From NCBI RefSeq assembly GCF_000346465.2, contig NC_034012.1, forward strand, positions 6,312,353-6,376,352: DNA of 64,000 nt, read 5' to 3'. Both the position numbers and the translations under genes were made by a program. Below, one piece after another: positions 33,403-47,800 of the stretch. The notes beneath the pieces were generated by a model. The model was not told the DNA's origin. It saw only the letters and a list, made by a program, of their open reading frames with translations, and made no database searches. Every line of letters begins with the position of its first letter. The stretch's first letter is position 1. Source of the stretch: Prunus persica (taxonomy: Eukaryota; Streptophyta; Magnoliopsida; Rosales; Rosaceae).

Positions 33403-35559
33403 ATGCTTCAATGCAATGAGGGCTAGATGTATGGTACATAGGTTTAGTGAGCATGATCCCTCTTAGGCATGCTCTTTTGTGTGTTTTTGTTTTGTTTTTA
33501 GGCTTCTCTGTTTACTTTCATCTTGAAATGTCTAGTGGAAATTTGGTAAATGTGTCAGTGCAACAATCTAATTCTTCCACCCACAGAAAAGTGTAAAAAA
33601 CATGGAATGAATATAACGATCATATCTTAAACAAATAACATGAGACATATGTCATAATTCAGTTTTGAAATGTTGAGAGTTAAAAGATATTGGGGAGACA
33701 TGTTCCAAGATACCAATGACCACACTCGCCATTACAAGTAGGAACACATTGTCCTCGTTTCACATAAATTTGTCTCCTATATTGGCATTGTTTTTTATCA
33801 ACGGGGAAAGGGAAATTCGAACTTGAGACATCTTCTATCATTAAGTAGATGTGTATTAATAACATAAGAGCTAATTGCAAAGAATAAAAAATACAAGTTT
33901 ATCTGTTCGAAAACATGTTACCATGATAATAAGAGAAAGTTAAATCTCACAAGGTTATACGTTCAACACTAACATCGTACCAATTAGTCTGGTGGGAAAT
34001 TGGGTAGATGTACCATCTTTGAGTCAATCCCATTTGTAGATATGATTCAATTTTCACATCAAGTCTAGTCTAAAAGAAAGTGGCGTTATGTGCAGACTTT
34101 ACTTGTGGCCGCTTCATAGTGAAGCCATTATCAAATCATGTTGTCATGTTGATTTTATTTCAACACTATGAATGGTTATGAATGTTCCTAAGAATTGCGC
34201 AATTTTCATATTCGTAATAATTCTTTCTATTGCAATTGTTATTATTCCTTCTACAATTAGAATACAATTCTATATTTACAGACATATAACTAAAAACAGT
34301 GATGTAACATACATGGGGGTTGAACTCCAAATATTCCTTAAAAGAGAAAAGGCAAAAGTTGACTCAAAATGGAAGAAAAAAAAAATCATGTGAAAAAAAA
34401 ATAATAATAATTGTATAATAGGAATGGTGTTGGGCCTGTTGGGCTTTAGATCTGATCATGGAGGGCCCACTTCCAAACTTATCTCTCTTGGGTTTGGCAT
34501 CCCAGAAGTAAAACAGCAAGTCTCTTGTGTTGAAGCTTTGCTTATGAATTTCCAGCACCAAAAGAACAAGCTTTGCTTCTGAGTTATTTGTCTTCGGAGT
34601 CGGAACTATTTTATATCCCCACAGAGAATATGCAATTTCTGTAGCAGAAGGGATTGGATTGTTGAACAGGACAGGCAAGCTAACAGTGATTAGTCAAGTC
34701 CTTTCTTGGCGGCTCAATCTACCGATCCAATACTCTCAGTTGGGTATGCTGTTACTCAGTCCATTCTTTTCTGGCTTAAGTATGCGCTCAAAGTGTTTGA
34801 TTAAATGTCTATGTGAGATTGGGTCATTGAAATTTAGTGTCTTTATTCACAGGTGACTTTGAAATTTAGTATCTTTGTTCAAAGATGATTGTTTGTTGAT
34901 TGGTTGCATCTGAAAAGTTTTGGTTTTTATTTGAATATGAGATTCTTTCAAGTGGTACACCATATCTCAGTAAAAACCAAGTAGTTCATACTTCACTTAA
35001 GCATTGCATAGAAGTATCCCAAGGAGAATTTAGTGTCTTTGTTCACAGGAAAGCCCACTTTGTTCCCTCATGTATGCAATTGTTATGACTTAGCTTGGAA
35101 TTTTCTTTCTGTGTATGGGAATTTGATATAATTATTTGTTCCAATGAATTTATGATGTATTTCCTTTGTTTGTATGGGTATTTGATATAATTATTTGTTC
35201 CGACGAACTTATGATCACTAAGCATAATAGTTGTGACTTTATCACGGGTTTCAGTCATTTATACTGACTTTGAGGAAATTCATGTGCATAGGTGTTAGTA
35301 ATGATGCCAATGAACTATGGTTATAGCCCATTAGTTACATCTCTGGCCCGGTGCATGTTTACAAGACTTATCGGTAGTCTTTTACAGCAAAATGTGTTAA
35401 CCTACTCATCACTTGCTTGTGTAAACAATTCTAGAAAGTCCATTGTATCATCGATTATGATATCTCCCTCTCATGTTTGTTTGTGGGCCTAATACTCGTG
35501 ATTTATGTTTCTATTGGTATCGATTATTTTCTTCTTCATTCTGTAGATTGGAGATAGCA
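33403..35559. other. Spacer between ZIP copy 2 and the VMA21-like gene, with a 44-bp direct repeat
   Basis: No coding gene supported. The right half probably contains the 5' leader and upstream non-coding exon(s) of the VMA21-like gene, but I cannot fix their limits. A 44-bp block (TGTATGGG..TTTGATATAATTATTTGTTC..TTATGAT) is directly repeated at 35112-35155 and 35171-35214. Confidence 0.5.
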
Positions 35560-37600
35560 ATGGCAGGAGTAATACAAAAGTTCGTTACTGCATCATTGTT
35601 TATGTGGATAACTCCCGTGGTGATATTATATGCGTTTAACAATAATTGGCTTCCTGGTAAGGCTGCTGTGCAAATTCTGTAGCTTTTGTCATCTTCAGTC
35701 CTCATGTCTAATTGGTTGATATAAAACTAGTACTGCATCTTATTGGAGGTCCCTCGTCGTACTAATATAGGCTCGCACTAGTTATGCTGGGTTTTCCTTC
35801 TTAATGCTATATTACAATGAATTTATCTACTTTCAATCCTCTTTTTGATAATTTTGTCTGCGTTACTTGTTTTATTTCTAAATAAGCAGACCATTTCTCG
35901 TTTCACATTTTGAATTTATGTCATTCTGCATTTCGTTCCTATCCTAGAGCACCTTAGAGTTTGTCCATGTCACTCTTAATGTCGTGATAATGGGAATTTT
36001 CATCTCAATCAAGCCTTTTAAATATCTTCCAACTAATGACCTCTAAGTTCCCACGAGGAGAGTTTTGATGATTAGAAGCTTTGTTTTTTTTTAATATTTT
36101 ATAATTACATAACAATATCCTTACAGTGAATGTGCTTTACAAGAATAAAGATGGCATCCTATCACCAAGTATAACTAGGGCATGTAACAGAATAAATAAA
36201 TAAATAAAAGTATAACTAGTGCCAAGATGATGTGGTGCCATACTGCTGTAGGATAGCATTGACGTTGTGGGCTTTACTTTTGGAAACAAATTTGATTTTG
36301 GGATTTGAATGGTGGAAGAATCAGGATTACTATAAGATTAACTTTAGTCGCTCGATGATTTTACTAAATTGGAATTTTGTCTCCACCTAACTAAGAAAAC
36401 AGCTGCAGCATGTACTAGTAGCATGCTATACAAGGATTTGGAGTTTAGACCTGTGTACAAAGTATGAGCTTGTGGGGTGATCAGAGGAAAATAAGGGCTA
36501 GTGGTGAAAACAGGAGTCCTAGTAATCAAATAAAAGGAGAAGAAGATAAATCTAGGCACTCTCCCTATTTCCCCATGTGAATTACATGCAAGGCTATAAT
36601 TCATCATAGATTCTCTAAGAACGCTTAAAAATTACTGAAGATGTTCTCTGAAACCTATTCTCCACTAAACAGAAAGAGTTATATCTAAGCTTCTCGAACT
36701 AGTAATCTTTATGGGACTTTGACCCCAAGATCAGAGACTAGTAAAGCCAAGCTAAAAAGAGGTTAGAAGCATAAGTACAGCCCAGTAATATGAAAAGATC
36801 CACATCAAGATCCATGGGAACAATTATAAACCATTTGTGTCATCTTTCAATTTTCAGAATACCCTACCGCTTAAAATTGAGACCGCTTGGGATATGAAAA
36901 TTTTGAAACCAATCAATGGCATCGTGTTAGTAGTACTCAACTTGATTTTTCACTATTTAAGTTTTGTTTCTTATCAAAAGAATATTACTCAACTTGCCAA
37001 TACATGTGTCAACTATCTTAAGATTATTACTTTTTTTTTGGCTACTGTTGGATTTCCAGTTGTAGGTAAAATGTTATCTAGAGCCTAGTGGCCATTGGTA
37101 TTCCTGTGGGTGTATGGGTAATCTTGTGCAAAGCACTATGGTTGTAGGAAATTTCTGAAGAAAACATAGGCGCTTGAGTTTGTGTCACCAAATTGCACAG
37201 CCAACATGCCCTTATCACAATCATGCAAGTGAATGTCTGATTAAATCGAAAAACTTTGATCTTGTAACTTGCCTTACTATGTGATAATTTTTTGCTAGGA
37301 TTTAGGAAGGGAGCTTTATAAAGTTACTTTCCGAGGTTTTCCTCTTGGATTATCTGAGCGTGTTCTTCATGTGAAACAGGTGCAAGCGACATGTCTCCAT
37401 ATTCACTCACATTGTTGAGTGGTTTCCTTGCTGTTATATCTGTCAACATAGTTATTGCATTTTATATATATATGGCAATGAAGGAACCTTCTGACAAACA
37501 TAAGCCTGATCCTGCATTTCTTGCTGAGGCCAAAGCTAGTGTAAACCAGCCTACAGTTGAAGCTGATAGCTCTTCCCAATCCTCCAAGAAAGAAGAGTAG
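35560..37600 (+). CDS. VMA21: Vacuolar H+-ATPase assembly factor, VMA21-like, 2 coding exons
   Basis: Exons 35560-35656 and 37380-37600, joined across a 1.7-kb intron, give 105 residues, the normal size of the family. Two TM helices: about 8-25 (FVTASLFMWITPVVILYAF) and 44-66 (TLLSGFLAVISVNIVIAFYIY), with the short luminal loop NNNWLPGASDMSPYS between them. The C-terminal tail is polar and ends SSKKEE; the last four residues KKEE fit the dilysine KKxx ER-retrieval signal of VMA21 proteins. The protein guides assembly of the membrane Vo sector in the ER and cycles back from the Golgi. The start codon is the first ATG of the conserved MAGVIQKF. No operon-like relation to neighbours. Confidence 0.9.
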
Positions 37601-38638
37601 GATATCCCATTTGTCATTTCCATGGTCGGAAGCACTGAAAATTTGACAGCATCATGCAGTCTGCAGACCAGAAATAGTGATTAAGAATCCATTTGATTAA
37701 TGTATGTTGGTTTTCATTTTCTGTCAGCTGCTATTGATGATGTGATTTTGCCATCACAAGCTCCTTTCTGGAACTTGCCACGGTTGATGCATTCTTCGCC
37801 CCTTATTTTTCAGATAAATTTTAGTGTTGGGAGGAAAATCATAGTTGCACTTACTTTTTGACTCAAAGCGATTGAACTCTCATATATTTGGGCTGTAAGT
37901 ATACAACTAATTGAGATTGCTTTTATGCATGCTATAGGCCTCTTTCTATCTCTCTTCAAGTGATAGGTGATGAGTGATAGAAGGAATGTTTCGGTGTACG
38001 ACATCTCCATGTGACGTTAACCATATATGTTATAACGCATGTATATTTATTGATATTTAAACTTAAAGTATAAACTTGTTGTTTTATCATGTTATAACAT
38101 ATAGATTAATATCCGATCCAAAAAAAAAAAAAAAACCATATAGATTAATAATATTGTGTGGCAGTTTTATACGTTACGAGAGGAGAGAGATAAGGAGAGT
38201 AATGTAAACGTTTCCAACTTAATTAAGATTGGTCATTGGATATCAAGGGGTTTACAATGAATATTTGTGTAAACTCCTCCCCCAAATTACTTGTACTAAA
38301 AAACAAATAAAAAAACTAATCTTGGTCAATTTTAGGTTGGGCCTCAGCTCAGGTCAACCCAACTATCAACTAGATTAATTTGCAATCTGCTACATCAATT
38401 AGGACTTGGAAAAGCCCTAGCCCCAAATTTCAACCCATTTTTCTTATATAATATTATAAAAATAGGCTACAAATACGAAGACGTGAAATAAAAGAACCCA
38501 CAGATCACAGAAGGGAAACCTCCAAAAACCCAAATACCGAATCGAAGCTCAGAGAGAGAGAGAGGGGGAGAGAGAGGGAGACAAAAAGAAACACAACAAG
38601 CAGACCCGTACGAGGAGGACAAGGAGGAAGAAGGACAA
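37601..38638. other. Spacer between VMA21-like and SUF4, including the SUF4 promoter and leader
   Basis: No gene. Contains the VMA21-like 3' UTR region, an A run near 38120, and at 38549-38580 a GA-rich tract (AGAGAGAGAGAGGGGGAGAG) immediately upstream of the SUF4 start, probably in its 5' UTR. Confidence 0.6.
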
Positions 38639-41600
38639 ATGGGTAGGAAGAAGAAGAGGGTTTCGTCGAAGGTTTGGTGCTACTACTGTGATAGAGAATT
38701 TGACGATGAGAAGATACTGGTGCAGCACCAGAAAGCCAAGCACTTTAAGTGCCATGTCTGCCACAAGAAGCTATCTACCGCTGGTGGCATGGCCATTCAT
38801 GTCCTCCAGGTCCACAAAGAGAGCGTCACCAAGTATTGACTTCTATATTTTCCCCAATTATCTGAACCCTAATTTTTACGTTCTTTCATAGCTGACTTTA
38901 CTATATGATAATACGATATTGATCAGCTTTATGTTTGCTAACTATGATCTTCATTGTTTTTATTTTTGCTATGTAAAAATATGATCTTCATCCTTAAAAA
39001 AATCATAGTTTGGTCAGTTGGTGCATCTTTCTAATGGGCTTTAGATAAAACAAATTCTTTTCTTTTAATTAAAAAAACGATTTGTGAAGAATTCTTTTGC
39101 TGGAAAAATAATTTGAGATTAAAGTTTTTATGTTAGTTGCATAGGCAAAAGTTTAATGGTCAATGGCATTGATAGGCTATCTTGATTTTCGAGCAAATTC
39201 AAGCTGTAGGTATTTGATGGAAGTTTAGTAGAATTTAGATTCCAGGAAACAATGTGGCTGTTACTATAAATTGGTTTTTATGTTGTTGGGATATGCTGAA
39301 ATGTCAATGCCACACGCTTCTTAATAATGAGACGGCCCCTGAACCTCAGGAAGATAATGTATTGTATTAACCTGTTACTCATATAAGTGTAAGAGGAACT
39401 TTATGCACATACCTATGTGCTGATGATAAACTCAAACCTTGTCCACTGTATTCAAAAAGTAAATGTTAATTCATTTCTTTTTGAACTCTAACCAATTTTT
39501 CATTAATACAAAAGAACAACCCATATTCAAAAACCCCGGTTTCAAGTTTTCTAACTCAGACATAAGAACATCATCGTAGATGCTTGTAGTTGCTCATTGT
39601 TTGTGATTAAACTATTTCACTTGATCATTTAAATGAGCTATTATAAATGGCCATTGGAATTTGTTCAATATATTTGAACTGTGCCTCAATATAATTCCTT
39701 GCACTGATTTTCTTTTTCACTTTACTGATTCTCAAACTGGAAAAACTATGTTTTACAGAGTTCCCAATGCAAAGACTGGAAGAGAGTCAACGGATATTGA
39801 AATATATGGGATGCAAGGAATCCCACCTGATGTCTTGGCTGCACATTATGGAGAGGAAGGTAAAGGATCCTTACAAATATGATGTTTATCCAGAGAATTT
39901 TCTTATTTTATGTTTAGGTTATGTTATCCCCATTGATATTGATGATGTTTAAATTTTTATTTTATTTAAATGATTAAATTCAACTGTTTTATGCCGCCTT
40001 TGGGTTTGATTCACATTAAAGTTTCACCTGGATGTGCTGGCACATGCAAGTATACATAAACCGACCCATTTGAATCAAATTTCCTTGAATAGTATAATGT
40101 ATTAAATAAGATGCTCTATTGGAGTGTTCATAGCAACATCCATGTAATAGTTATTTGGGTATAAAAGCTTTGATGATTGTATTTGGTCCAGTTGGAAATT
40201 TTTAACATGTTGAAATTCTCCTGTTTTCATGGTTGAACCAATTTACTTGCAAGAGAATGCATCCACATATAAACTCATGCAAGTACACACTCATTAGGAT
40301 GTCCTAATCTGTGCATAAGAATTCTGTATGAAATGTTTTGTCGTGGTTTGTCTTAAAGACTAATCGAACCAACAAAAAGTGTACAGTACCTATCATTTTG
40401 TGTTGTTCATTTCATGTTATCTTGAAGTTATAGCATTAATCATATAAGTGGAGTTTATTTTCTAAATATTTTAATTTATTTGCAGATGAGGACGCTCCAT
40501 CAAAAGTAGCTAAAGTGGACATCCCGTCAACCCAGTTTGTTGGTGGTATGGTGCCAGGTTCGATGGGGATTGGATATCCTCCTCAACCAGCTTTGGGTGC
40601 AATCCGGCCAATGTATGTTTTCTGTGAGGTTTCTTGCATATCCTCCGGAACCAGCTTTCAAAAATTTGAAAACTATATTTTCTGTGTTACATATACCATT
40701 TACATAAACAACATGTGTGTATGTTTCTTTGGTTTTTGTTTGCACCAGTTACAGTCCTGCAGTTCCAATGCCTCCAAATGCTTGGCAACCTCGTCCCCAG
40801 CCATGGTTTCCACAACTTCCAGCAGTCTCAATTCCTCCTCCTTCCTCATTGGGTTATGTGCCGCAGCCATTGTTTCCTGTGCAGAATGTGAGGCCACCCC
40901 CACCATCATCAACCCCTGCACATCTGCCGTCACATATAACTCCGCCTGGACTTCCTACATCCATGCCTCCTGTTCCTGTATCACAACCCCTGTTTCCTGT
41001 TGTTGGTATAAATAATGTACCAACTCAAAGTTCTCCCTTTTCAGCTCCTATGCCTTCAACTAGTATTCTCTCAAATTCTCCAGCTGAACTTAAAGGCTCA
41101 ACAGATGCGCATCAAGGTGCGAAAACTTTCATAACAAGTAGTTATCTAAGCATTTCAGGTTTGATGTCCTATTTTTTATTTGCTTAAATGGTCTTTCAGA
41201 TACGTTTCTTGTATATAAATTTTTGTTTTTTAGAAGTAATTCAAACATTTGGTATTTCAAAATTTTCAAAATTGAAACTTGTAGCTCATAATATGGGTGT
41301 TTTAAGTAGGCATGATGCTGTAATTTATCTGGTATCCCCTCCTTTTTGTATATGTTGGTAGTAACTGTACTTTAATTTTTTTAAAATTTCTTTTTGGAGT
41401 GATTTAATATGTGTAACATTCTATTGTATATAACTGTCTGTCTTGTCAAATGTTTTTTTTGGTAACCTTTTGCCCTTCCCTTGTTTGGCTAATTTAAAGT
41501 CTCTCAAAATTTTGTTTTTTTCTTTCTTAACAGTATAGAGTCAAAGCTGTATTCTAATCATAGATTTTAACAAAAATGGTATTTTCTTGCTATCAGATCA

Positions 41601-43127
41601 TGCTTTCCTTATGTATGATAAAATAAGTAATAGATGCTTTGGGAATTTTCTCTTGTTATTTATGGTTCAAGTCACCTTTTGAGATTATACTACACAGTAC
41701 TGTTTTGGGAGTTGATCAACTTCAAATTTGGATTTGCTATCAACAGCTTAGTTTGTACTTTGCAGGCTTATGTGTATTTGATATATTACAAAGGCAGTTT
41801 ATTATCTTCCTTTTATGCACCCAATTGATCCTGATAATTGTTTTTATTTCTTGACCAACTAAGCTACTAGTTGTTCTGGTATGATAAGCCTTATGTGTTT
41901 GCCCTTTACAATAATGAAGCCTGCCCACATTGCTAAAAATATAGCTCTTCTGTCCTAGTCGATGCCTTTGGATTGTTGATTTCATGTGTGCAAGGCTTGT
42001 GAACCTGATATCTCCCTTGCATTTAATTGCTACAGGTGGGACCTTAATTAATTCACACTCTTATGCATCTGGTCCAAATACTGGTGGTCCATCAATTGGA
42101 CCACCGCCTGTAATTGCAAACAAAGCTCCTGCTCCTCAGCCAGCAGCTAATGAGGTGTATCTGGTTTGGGATGATGAGGCTATGTCCATGGTAAGTCATT
42201 TCTAGTTTACAAAATGCTAATTAGGTTTCCTTTTTGCTAGTGTTGTGGCTAATTGGTTCAGTTGACTTACTTGCAGGAGGAAAGAAGAATGTCCTTAGTG
42301 AAGTATCAGGTGCATGATGAAACTAGCCAGGTAAGTCATACTACCTCTTTAATTTACGGAGTTGGATTGCTCTAACCAGATAGGTAGGCTTTATGTTTTT
42401 TAATTTATTTATTATTATTTATGAAAAGGAGGTAGGCTTATCAGATTGGCTTGTTTACCAATTTTTCCTGTTTAGAGAGGCATATACTGTATGAATTTGA
42501 ACTTTTTTCTTTTGAAAAGAAAATTTTAGCAAAGAACATGTGAACCTTTTAGTCCTCCATCTTTCTGCTTTCCAACCCTTGGTTGATGGGCATGCTGTTT
42601 TGTTTAAACTGCCATTTCTCGGGTTTCCACGCAACTGCATCAAAAGGTTCAAGTAGGTATTTACATTATTTTTGCTGTTAGTTAGTAATTACAATTTTGA
42701 CAAGCTTGCTGCAATGGGCTCAAGGATTCTTCTACCTAGCATCGTACTCAGTTAAGTACGGAATCTATGTATTTGTTCTTTTAAAATTTGGATTTATCTG
42801 TTGTTATTCACTCTCCCTATGCTTTCTTTTTTGGGGCTTGGGGTTTTGAGTGAAACAAGATCAAGCCCAACAGATTTTTGTTTAATTGTAGCAACATTAC
42901 TTTATTATTGAACAGTGAAACCAGACTTGGCACAGGTCAGCTTCTTTCACAAAGTTTGGTATCTTTGGATAGGACCAATTTACTTATCTTGCTTGACCAA
43001 GTGAATGATGCCCCCGGTTCCTCTCTGATTATCTTATTGCTGTTTTATTTTTCAGATGAGTTCAATTGATGCAGCCATAGACAGAAGGATTTTGGAGAGC
43101 CGGCTCGCTGGCCGGATGGCATTTTAG
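38639..43127 (+). CDS. SUF4: SUPPRESSOR OF FRIGIDA 4-type C2H2 zinc-finger protein, complete, 7 exons
   Basis: Exons 38639-38832, 39759-39859, 40486-40612, 40749-41158, 42036-42190, 42277-42330 and 43056-43127 give 370 residues, close to Arabidopsis SUF4. The basic N-terminus MGRKKKR is followed by two C2H2 fingers (C14, C17, H30, H35; C38, C41, H54, H59), then [27 protein letters not shown], a long Pro-rich middle, and a conserved C-terminus with [38 protein letters not shown] and [12 protein letters not shown]4 is a nuclear DNA-binding protein that recruits the FRIGIDA complex to promote FLC transcription and delay flowering. Outside Brassicaceae the target may differ. It lies upstream of ERG in the same orientation, an arrangement that appears conserved with Arabidopsis. 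Confidence 0.96.
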
Positions 43128-44575
43128 ATCAAATAGCAGCGATGGGCCAATGTCATTGTATGCACAGTTGGAATGTCATGCTGGTGTATGGACCTTGGAA
43201 TGTCATGCTGATGGTTTATTTGATGAGCAAGGCGGGTTCTTTGGTTTGTCTTGCAAGTAAAACCAGTCATACCTTTGTGTTGTATTCTTTGCAAGAATGT
43301 GAGGTGGAAGGGAAAATTATTTTAAGTTATGATATTCTTTTTTCCATTTTCCCTTTTGCTTGCTCCCATAGATTTTGATGTAAACCTTTTAGGATATGTT
43401 CATTTGAAGGATTTCATTTCATTTCCCCCGTGATTCAATAGTATTCTAGTTTTATATTTCAAATGTGAATAGTAACTGGATTGTTGTTTATTGATGATGG
43501 TGCTGTTATGTTGCTTATTGTGACAAATTAGTCCCCAAGTGATAAATTTAAATTTTTTTTAAAAAAAAACATAAAAATGAGAATGGCTTGAATCCACATG
43601 CACTCTCCAATTACGGTCGAGCTTTAGGACTGTTTTCTTTTACGAGCACTTTGGAGCAACTACATCTACGAATCCCAGAGCTACAATTTGCAGAAATTTG
43701 CTTTTGCATGGTGTTGTGTTGCAGTCGATCAATGTGATGACGTATTTTGTATATGAATATTACACCTCCTTTGTTCAACCATATTATGATATGTAAATTA
43801 CCAACATCACGTGGAGGTATAATCGTCATATTCATATATTTTTCATCATTCAAGTAGTACTTTATATAAATATTCTAGCTATGGCCACCAATCCCATCAA
43901 AATAATAACACATTGGTTGTGTACAAAGGTTCTCTATGGTCAGTTTAATCGATCTTCGACAAAGCTTAGAAAAAATTTAACATATATAGACGGTTCTAAT
44001 CATAAGATTAGTGCTCAAGCTAATGCCTCAAATTAGATCCTATTCTTCATTTGAAACTTTGTTTCAAATACTCTTTTTGTTGAATTTGTTTTGCATAAGG
44101 CGCACTAACTCTATGTCCTTCCATTCTTGGGTAGTAGCACTAGTACTCATGTGTTGCTCGTCTTATCATAGTTTAATTTTGTACATGTAAATTAAGTTTT
44201 TTTTTTTTTTTTTCCTTCAGATAATCACACATGCGAGTTAGGTTAGTTAATCAAAATAGTGTCAATTTCCTTTCCCTCAAGTTTGAGTCTCTCCTTCACA
44301 TAAATAAATTAGAGTAGGTTAGAATGTCACATTGTCAAAAGTTTTTATACCTAAGAGAAAACTAATTATTAATATATTGAAAATGCATTTACATGGTGCT
44401 AGCAATAGCAAAAGTACGAAAGAAAATAAGAAAAGAAGGAAAATAAAAAATAAAATAAGAAGACCATTTCCTATTCTGGACGCCAAAAAATAGAATTTTT
44501 TTTTAATATAAATAAAATGGGGAAAAAAAACTTCTTCGTGTATTCATAAAACACGATATAGAGAGCAGATAGCTA
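43128..44575. other. Spacer between SUF4 and the copia element
   Basis: Probable SUF4 3' UTR to about 43.45 kb, then AT-rich DNA without a supported gene. T run at 44200-44215 and A/AT-rich DNA up to the LTR boundary. Confidence 0.6.
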
Positions 44576-44811
44576 TGCTAAAATATGAAACCTAATATGA
44601 TAATATTTGTTAGTGGGAATTTTCTATATATTCTTCTCCTTGTAGTAGGTCATATTTATAATACAACGGAGCCTTTGTGGCCAAGTAAATAATAAATTCA
44701 TATTTCTATTCACAGTAGAAAATCATGAATTAAAGTAAATCAAATATAATTATAATGGGAATCATTGGTGTGTAAGGAAAGAAAGTCAATGATCCACAAG
44801 TCACGCCAACA
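44576..44811 (-). repeat. 3' LTR of the copia element (236 bp)
   Basis: On the plus strand it begins TGCTAAAATATG and ends CACGCCAACA, so on the element strand it is TGTTGG...TTAGCA with TG/CA ends. It shares TTTGTTAGTGGGAATTTTCT with the other LTR and has about 108 bp that the right LTR lacks. Confidence 0.85.
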
Positions 44812-47800
44812 CTCCTCCTCACGTTGGTGCATAGATGTCACCAATGCCCAACTGGTCGAGTGAATTGTGGAATGCTCTACTAGAAATTGTCTTTGTCAAA
44901 ATATATGCCAATTTGAGCTTTCTGTTTGATATAGTGTCGATCTACCTCAACATATTTAGTGCGATTATGTTGGACTGGATTCCGTGCAATAGCTATTGCA
45001 GCCTTGTTGTCACAAAAGAGATTCATTACAAATGTAGGTATATACCCAAGTTCAGTAAGAAACCTCTTTAACCAAATGAGTTCGCAAATTCCTTTGGTCA
45101 TTCCTCTGAACTTGGCTTCTGCATCGGATAATGCAACAACCTTCTGTTTCTTGCTTCTCCATATAACCAAATTACCTCCCACGAATGTGAAGTAACAGGA
45201 TGTGGATTTCCTATCTGTTATACTTCTTGCCTGATCTGCATCTGTGTAACCATCAATATTCAGATGACCATGTTTTGAGAATATAAGTTCTTTTCTGGGT
45301 GCAAACTTCAAATATCTAAGTATTCAAATAACTGCATTCGTGTGGTCTTCACTAGGAGAATGCATAAATTGACTGACGACGCTCACCGCATAAGCAATGT
45401 CAGGCCGAGTATGAGAAAAGTAGATCAATCTTCCCACTAATCTTTGGTATCTTTCTTTGTTAAGTGGAACTTGATTCGGGTATTCTCCAAGATTATGATT
45501 TTGAACAATAGGAGTGTCTACATGTTTGCAATCTAGCATTCATGTGTCTATCAACAAGTCCAAGACGTATTTTCTTTGAAAGAAAAATATGCCTTGTTGT
45601 GATCAGGCAACCTCAATCCCCAAGAAATATTTGAGTCCACCTAAATTCTTCATCTCAAATTCAATAGCCAAATAGTCTTGTAGTTGAAATATTTCATGTT
45701 TATCATTCCCAGTAATAATCATGTCGTCAACATAAATTATTAAAGCTATTTTCTTATCATTCTGATATTTCAAGAACAGAGTATGATCTGTGTTACTCTG
45801 TTGGAAACCATTGTTCTTCATTGCCATGGTGAACAGCCTAAACCATGCATGTGGTGACTGTTTCAGTCCATACAACGCCTTTCAAAATTTACATATTGTT
45901 CCAGTCTGAGTAGTATTATATCTAGAAGGAATGTCCATATACACATCTTCCGTGAGTTGTCCATGTAGGAAAACATTTTTAAAATCAAACTGGTGTGGTG
46001 GCCAGTCCAAATTAATTGCGAGGGACAGTAACATTCTGACTATGTTCAATTTTACAACTGGTGCAAAGGTTTCTTCATAATTTACACCATAAGTCTGTGT
46101 GTACCATTTCGCCACAAGTCTTGCCTTGTATCGCTCGATAAATCCATCAACGTTGTGTTTTATGTTAAACATCCATTTACATTCGATAGTCTTTTTTCCT
46201 TGTGGTAAAGTTTCCAGTGTCCAAGTCTGATTTTTCTCAAGAGCTTTCATCTCTTCCCTTATAGCTTGAATCCACTTAGGATATTTTAATGCTTCAGCAA
46301 CCTTAGTTGGGATATGAATAACAGACAACTGATGCATAAAGGCCTTGTATAGTTCAGACAGTTTCCTATTGGATACATGATTCGCAATTGGGTACTTTAA
46401 TGTCTTGCCAATATCATGTGAATAACAGTTTGGTGGCTTCCCACAATTCTGCCTGAAAGGTAATTGGTATCCAATAGATTTATTCTCTAAATTCACAAGT
46501 GTAGTAGGAGTAGTTACGTCAGGGATATTCTCAGGAGATTGGTCTGTTGGTACTGTTGAGTTAGAGGGGGGTCTTCATCTTGTTGTTTTGTATTGTTTGT
46601 AGGTGTGAGACTCTGATCTGAAACATGTTCGCAGGTGTTAGGAGAGTCTAGCGATTAATCATTGTGAATGGGCAATTAATCACTTTTTGGCAGAGAGTAA
46701 TATTGTGCTCCAAACTCGAGACGATCGATCATCAGGTTTGGACGATCAATCGTTTCTGTACAGAAGCAAATTTCTTCGTTTTTCAAGTTGCTCCAATTCT
46801 GCTCTTGACTTCATATCTCCCCGTACAGCGTAGAATTGGATGATGGGTAATGAAAGAACATCTCATATTCTAGAATTCATATTCAAAGTGACATAAGTAT
46901 GTTTGGTAGAAGGCTGATAACAACGGTAGCCTTTCTGATGACAAAAACACAACAAAGCGCACAAGGATCAAGTTTGCTAAGCTGGTTTTGTGGAGATGAA
47001 CGAATGTCACCCATCTAAAGATTCGGGGCGTAAGTACTAAATCAAAAAGGCAAAGGCCCGTGTTGTGCAAGCACTTGTAAGGGAGTTTTAAAGGTCAATA
47101 CACTAGAAGGTATGCGGTTGATCAGGTGAATAGCGGTGCCAATAACATCATCCCAGTAATGGCGAGGAACATGAACACCAATCAGAAGTGCTCAGGCGAT
47201 TTCAAAAAGATGTTGATTCTTTCGTTTAGCAACACCATTTTGTTGTGGTGTTTGAGGAGAAGTCATATCTTAGATAATTTCATGTTGTTGGAAGTAAGCC
47301 TGAAAGTTATGATTGACAAATTCTCCACCATTGTCTGAGAGAAGAATCTGTATTTGAGCATTGAACTGAGCTTTCATCTGTTTGTGGAGTAACTGAAAAC
47401 CGAAAAACACTTTGTTTTTGTTCTTCAGCAAATAAAGCTATGTCATTCGTGTACAATCATCTACGAATGTGACAAACCATCGAACACCAGAAGAAGCAGT
47501 GATAGGTGAAAGTCCTCAAATATAAGAGTGAACTAACGTAAATGGAGTAGTACACTTGTTCGTACTCAACGGATAAGGCACATAATGACTCTTAGCCAAA
47601 ATACAAGTGTCACATGTGAAGTTGGAGTCCTTGAAACTTGATAATAAATATGGTATAAAATGCTTCATATAACTAAAAGACAGATGTCATAATCAACGGT
47701 GCCACATTCAGATTTGCTTTTGTTTGCTGTCAGAGGAATGCGTCATAGCGTTAGCCATGTCAAGACTGAATTCATCTATATAATGTAGCCATCTCTCTCT

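Noticed and set aside
34364..34678. 104-codon minus-strand frame upstream of the VMA21-like gene
   Set aside because: Overlaps the probable leader of the plus-strand gene, has no known motif and ends in a low-complexity tail.
44880..45311. RNase H-like open frame as a host gene
   Set aside because: It is the 3' part of copia pol with LTR and primer-site context, and it is broken upstream.
46668..46762. GATCGAT-rich inverted motifs inside the copia element as an origin or regulatory palindrome
   Set aside because: Short and imperfect, within decayed retrotransposon DNA; no support for function.
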